Positions 23,384 to 25,937 of a stretch of DNA of 25,937 bases are shown here, piece after piece (the first letter of the stretch is position 1; the number at the start of each line of letters is the position of its first letter). This DNA comes from CAYGAM01 sp964347915. Lineage in GTDB: Archaea; Thermoproteota; Nitrososphaeria; Nitrososphaerales; Nitrosopumilaceae. Made by a program: the position numbers and the translations under genes. Location: contig CAYGAM010000022.1 in assembly GCA_964347915.1 (NCBI GenBank), positions 1 to 25,937 on the forward strand, in the 5' to 3' direction. The notes beneath the pieces are model-generated. The model ran no database searches. It was not told the origin of the DNA and saw nothing but the letters and a program-made list of their open reading frames with translations.

Positions 23384-25836
23384 TCTAGATCTACGATTTT
23401 GATGGATTCTAATCCGCGGTCGTCAATTATCTTTACAGCTGCCCGCTTGTTTGGACCTGCTTCAAATGGTATTGATTCTATACTATGATACTTGGCAATG
23501 AGTTGTTCGTCAAGCTGGGATCGCAGTGTCTTTGAAAGCTTACTCCATCCCCCCCCCCCGAGCGGGAAGAATGCCTGTTGCGGATAGAGGCTTCGTCCGT
23601 CATAGTCCGTATCAAGCATCCACATGGCTATCTTGGACGAAGTGCCAGATTCAATATCATTTGTCTCTGTATTGTAATAATCAAATCCGTTTACTGTTAT
23701 GATGTATTTGCCGTCTTTGTCCCTCTGTAGATCGATGTCGGGCTGTCCGACAAGCCAGAAGGATTCGTCGGTGGAACGACTCTTTTTTAGATCGTTTGTA
23801 AGCAGATCCTTGTTCATCTCTGCCCTGAGAAGCGCAACGCCCGGCCACTTTGTCTCGTCAATGTCCTTTGAAGCTTCCGGGTCAAACTGCATGGCTGCAA
23901 ATATTATCATATCAGGCTGAGGCACCAGCGTTCGGGCTTCCTGAATTGCCTGTTCTACCTGAGTTTTTCCTAGCGGCGCATATTTTGGGCCAAATGAGAT
24001 CATTGCCCGCTTTGACGCAGTGCCGTTTGCTTCAATTGTTTCAGCATCTGCATGAAGCCACTTTGTAGCAGGATGTGTATTCATGCTGCTAAACTCAATC
24101 CGCTGGCCCGATTTGCCGCGTATACCTGTCTTTAGCAGTTCGTCGCGCCATTGCTGCTGGTGCGATGACATTGTATCTTCTGTTGTATCATGTTCCGATT
24201 GTTTAGACAGCGCGTCAATGGATCTTACGGTAGGCGCAGGAACTGCTTCTACGGTAAATGGGCCCGACACTCTTTTTTTGTCTTTTTGAACTAGTGGTTT
24301 TGCATATAATGTCTCAGTAGTTGGAGGCTCGCCTTTAGCAACAGATTCAAGCGTAATATGTGTAGCCTCTTCATATTTGAAGCCACTGGATACGCCCTCC
24401 GGCGGATGCGATAATTCATAGTAGTCAAAGATCGATGTCATGAGCCGCTGTTTTGCCAAAATGAGCGCTACTCTGGACGTATCACATGTAATCCATCGTC
24501 TTCCAAGCTTTTCAGCGGCGAATGCCGTAGTTCCTGAACCGCAGGTTGGATCAAGCACCAGATCGCCAGGATCTGTTGTCATGAGCATTATTCGTTCTAT
24601 GATTTTTGAGTTGGTCTGAACTACGTATATCTTTTTTGAGAATGTTGTTGTATCTGTCCATATATTATTGATGGCTCTGTAAGGAAAGTCGTCAAAGTAT
24701 CGCACATAGTTCAGTGTATTGCCTTTTTTGGCTAGTCGATTTTTGCTTGCCAACTGATTCATACCATCCGGAAATGTAGGCGACCAATGACGGTCGGAAC
24801 CAGGGCAAAATTCTTCGCCCCGAAATGTAAAAGTTTGATCTTCTTGAGATTTGCCTTGTGATGTTAGGCGGCTATAGCCCATAATTTTAGCATCATTTGG
24901 AATTAAAAATGGATTAATCAATTCCTTGCTGGTCATTTTTTTTCTAATGCCGTCCCTCAATTCAAGAAATCTATAAGTTGAATCGTTTATTGGCAGATCT
25001 TTTTTAGTAAACAGATCACGGTATTTGATTTTAGACACATCCTTTGCATACCACACCAAATAATCTGCAACAGAATCAAGGGTTTTGCTTGTGGATGATG
25101 TTGTTTTTTGTACCGTGATCATATTAACAAAATTTTTTGATCCGAATACTTCATTCATGATCATGCGAACCAGACATGCGTTTTTGATGGATATTTGGAC
25201 AATACAGCTGCCAGTTTCATTCAATAGATGTCTGGACAAAAGTAACCTGTCTCTTAGATATGTCAAGTATGAGTGGATTTCCAATTCCCATGTATCACGG
25301 AATGCCTTGATCGTTTCAGGTTCCTGAGTTAGATCCCCATCCCTGCCGTCTCTAACGTCCCTTTCATTTACAAACGGTTGAAAATTGGATCCGTATGCTA
25401 TCCCATATGGTGGATCAATGTAGATCATTTGGACCTTGCCTTTCATTCCTTCCTTTTCCAAAAGTGAATTCATCACAAGTGACGAATCGCCAGCAATAAG
25501 CCGGTTTGACCAATTCTGCTTATGCTGGTAGAATTCGATTGCATTGCGCAATGGGAGATGATTCTCCGGATCATCAAAAAAGCTTGATAGTGCGGTCTGT
25601 GCTGCATCCTCATGCATCATTGCCTTTTCAATAATGGTCAATGGATCAATTCGTTCATGTATGTGAAGCGAAACTGTGTCCACCACAAACTCTGAGCTTT
25701 CCCGCTTGCCGGACCAGACTAATTGTGGATCAAGTCGCGGATCATGCGAGTATTTCTTTCGTGGTTGAGTTGGATCAGTATGTGGGCTGACCAGTCCTGC
25801 TGGAGGATTGTTTGAACGCTTTTTGCTTTTGTGCAT
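23380..25836 (-). CDS. mod: type III DNA adenine methyltransferase, Mod subunit
   Basis: 818 aa. N6-adenine methyltransferase of the beta class by motif order: motif IV MIYIDPPYGIAYGS (DPPY at 141-144) precedes motif I LVLDPTCGSGTTAFAAEKLG (near 427-446). Mod also provides target recognition for the complex; the region between the motifs is the likely recognition domain. The C-terminal part contains G4 (near residues 760-763) encoded by an 11-G tract (C11 on the plus strand, 23549-23559). As sequenced the tract is in frame (ON). ATG 25836 has GGAG 5-8 nt upstream. First gene of a mod-res operon with a 4-bp overlap. The upstream 48 bp end in a long G tract at the window edge. Confidence 0.96.
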   Translation of the reverse strand: MHKSKKRSNNPPAGLVSPHTDPTQPRKKYSHDPRLDPQLVWSGKRESSEFVVDTVSLHIHERIDPLTIIEKAMMHEDAAQTALSSFFDDPENHLPLRNAIEFYQHKQNWSNRLIAGDSSLVMNSLLEKEGMKGKVQMIYIDPPYGIAYGSNFQPFVNERDVRDGRDGDLTQEPETIKAFRDTWELEIHSYLTYLRDRLLLSRHLLNETGSCIVQISIKNACLVRMIMNEVFGSKNFVNMITVQKTTSSTSKTLDSVADYLVWYAKDVSKIKYRDLFTKKDLPINDSTYRFLELRDGIRKKMTSKELINPFLIPNDAKIMGYSRLTSQGKSQEDQTFTFRGEEFCPGSDRHWSPTFPDGMNQLASKNRLAKKGNTLNYVRYFDDFPYRAINNIWTDTTTFSKKIYVVQTNSKIIERIMLMTTDPGDLVLDPTCGSGTTAFAAEKLGRRWITCDTSRVALILAKQRLMTSIFDYYELSHPPEGVSSGFKYEEATHITLESVAKGEPPTTETLYAKPLVQKDKKRVSGPFTVEAVPAPTVRSIDALSKQSEHDTTEDTMSSHQQQWRDELLKTGIRGKSGQRIEFSSMNTHPATKWLHADAETIEANGTASKRAMISFGPKYAPLGKTQVEQAIQEARTLVPQPDMIIFAAMQFDPEASKDIDETKWPGVALLRAEMNKDLLTNDLKKSRSTDESFWLVGQPDIDLQRDKDGKYIITVNGFDYYNTETNDIESGTSSKIAMWMLDTDYDGRSLYPQQAFFPLGGGGWSKLSKTLRSQLDEQLIAKYHSIESIPFEAGPNKRAAVKIIDDRGLESIKIVDLE
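23549..23559 (-). repeat. G11 slippage tract inside mod
   Basis: Eleven consecutive G on the coding strand, reading PL-GGGG-WSKL. With 12 G the frame reads GGGG-M-E then stop; with 10 G it stops about 26 codons later, in both cases losing the last roughly 55 residues and separating the mod stop from the res start. Such tracts are known phase-variation switches in bacterial type III mod genes. Confidence 0.85.
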
Positions 25837-25883
25837 AGCGCTCCACAGCTTTGTCTTGTTTTTGCTGTCTTGGCAATTAGACC

Positions 25884-25937
<54 letters not shown>

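Overview
The window is archaeal and most likely from the Nitrososphaerota (Thaumarchaeota). The housekeeping genes are archaeal or eukaryote-like: ribosomal proteins eS25 and eS26, RNA polymerase subunit Rpo6/RpoK, Alba chromatin protein, deoxyhypusine synthase, an archaeal threonyl-tRNA synthetase with the N-terminal editing domain, a CDP-alcohol phosphatidyltransferase and a stand-alone cobalamin-binding mutase subunit. Almost every intact gene has an A/T-rich TATA-like box about 24-29 nt before its start codon (ATG, GTG or TTG), which implies leaderless mRNAs. The genus cannot be fixed from sequence alone. The load of mobile elements and restriction genes would fit a host-associated or mobile-element-rich lineage, but that is inference.

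Layout. 1-856: no convincing gene; a C14 tract and a copy of a dispersed repeat. 857-2411: convergent ilvC (branched-chain amino acids) and the B12-binding mutase subunit. 2.9-7.8 kb: first accessory island, with a RelBE-like toxin-antitoxin pair, a decayed IS with terminal inverted repeats, a 55-aa orphan, a broken SDH/ClpP-fold serine proteinase gene and a second transposase copy. 7.8-14.7 kb: core block of eS26, CDP-alcohol phosphatidyltransferase, thrS, deoxyhypusine synthase, a small metal-binding protein, eS25, a cyclophilin-like protein and Rpo6. 14.8-17.4 kb: second accessory island, with a second broken SDH proteinase, two paralogous tiny acidic proteins separated by a 153-bp MITE, and an IS481-like transposase pseudogene. 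17.5-20.5 kb: Alba, an HTH regulator, an asparagine-synthase-like enzyme with a zinc ribbon, a YHS metal-binding protein and an unrecognised 240-aa protein. 20.6-25.9 kb: a complete type III restriction-modification operon (mod then res, minus strand).

The most interesting signals are: (i) an 11-G tract inside the type III mod gene, where a gain or loss of one base truncates Mod and uncouples res, the signature of phase-variable methylation; (ii) the pair of tiny acidic proteins, each with its own TATA box, flanking a MITE beside an SDH-type proteinase; (iii) in-frame stop codons in otherwise well-conserved accessory genes, including a TGA beside the catalytic serine of the proteinase; (iv) a 38-bp dispersed repeat. 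Frame lesions are confined to accessory genes while core genes are intact, which argues for real decay more than for general sequencing error. The long G tract at the right edge may be an assembly artefact.
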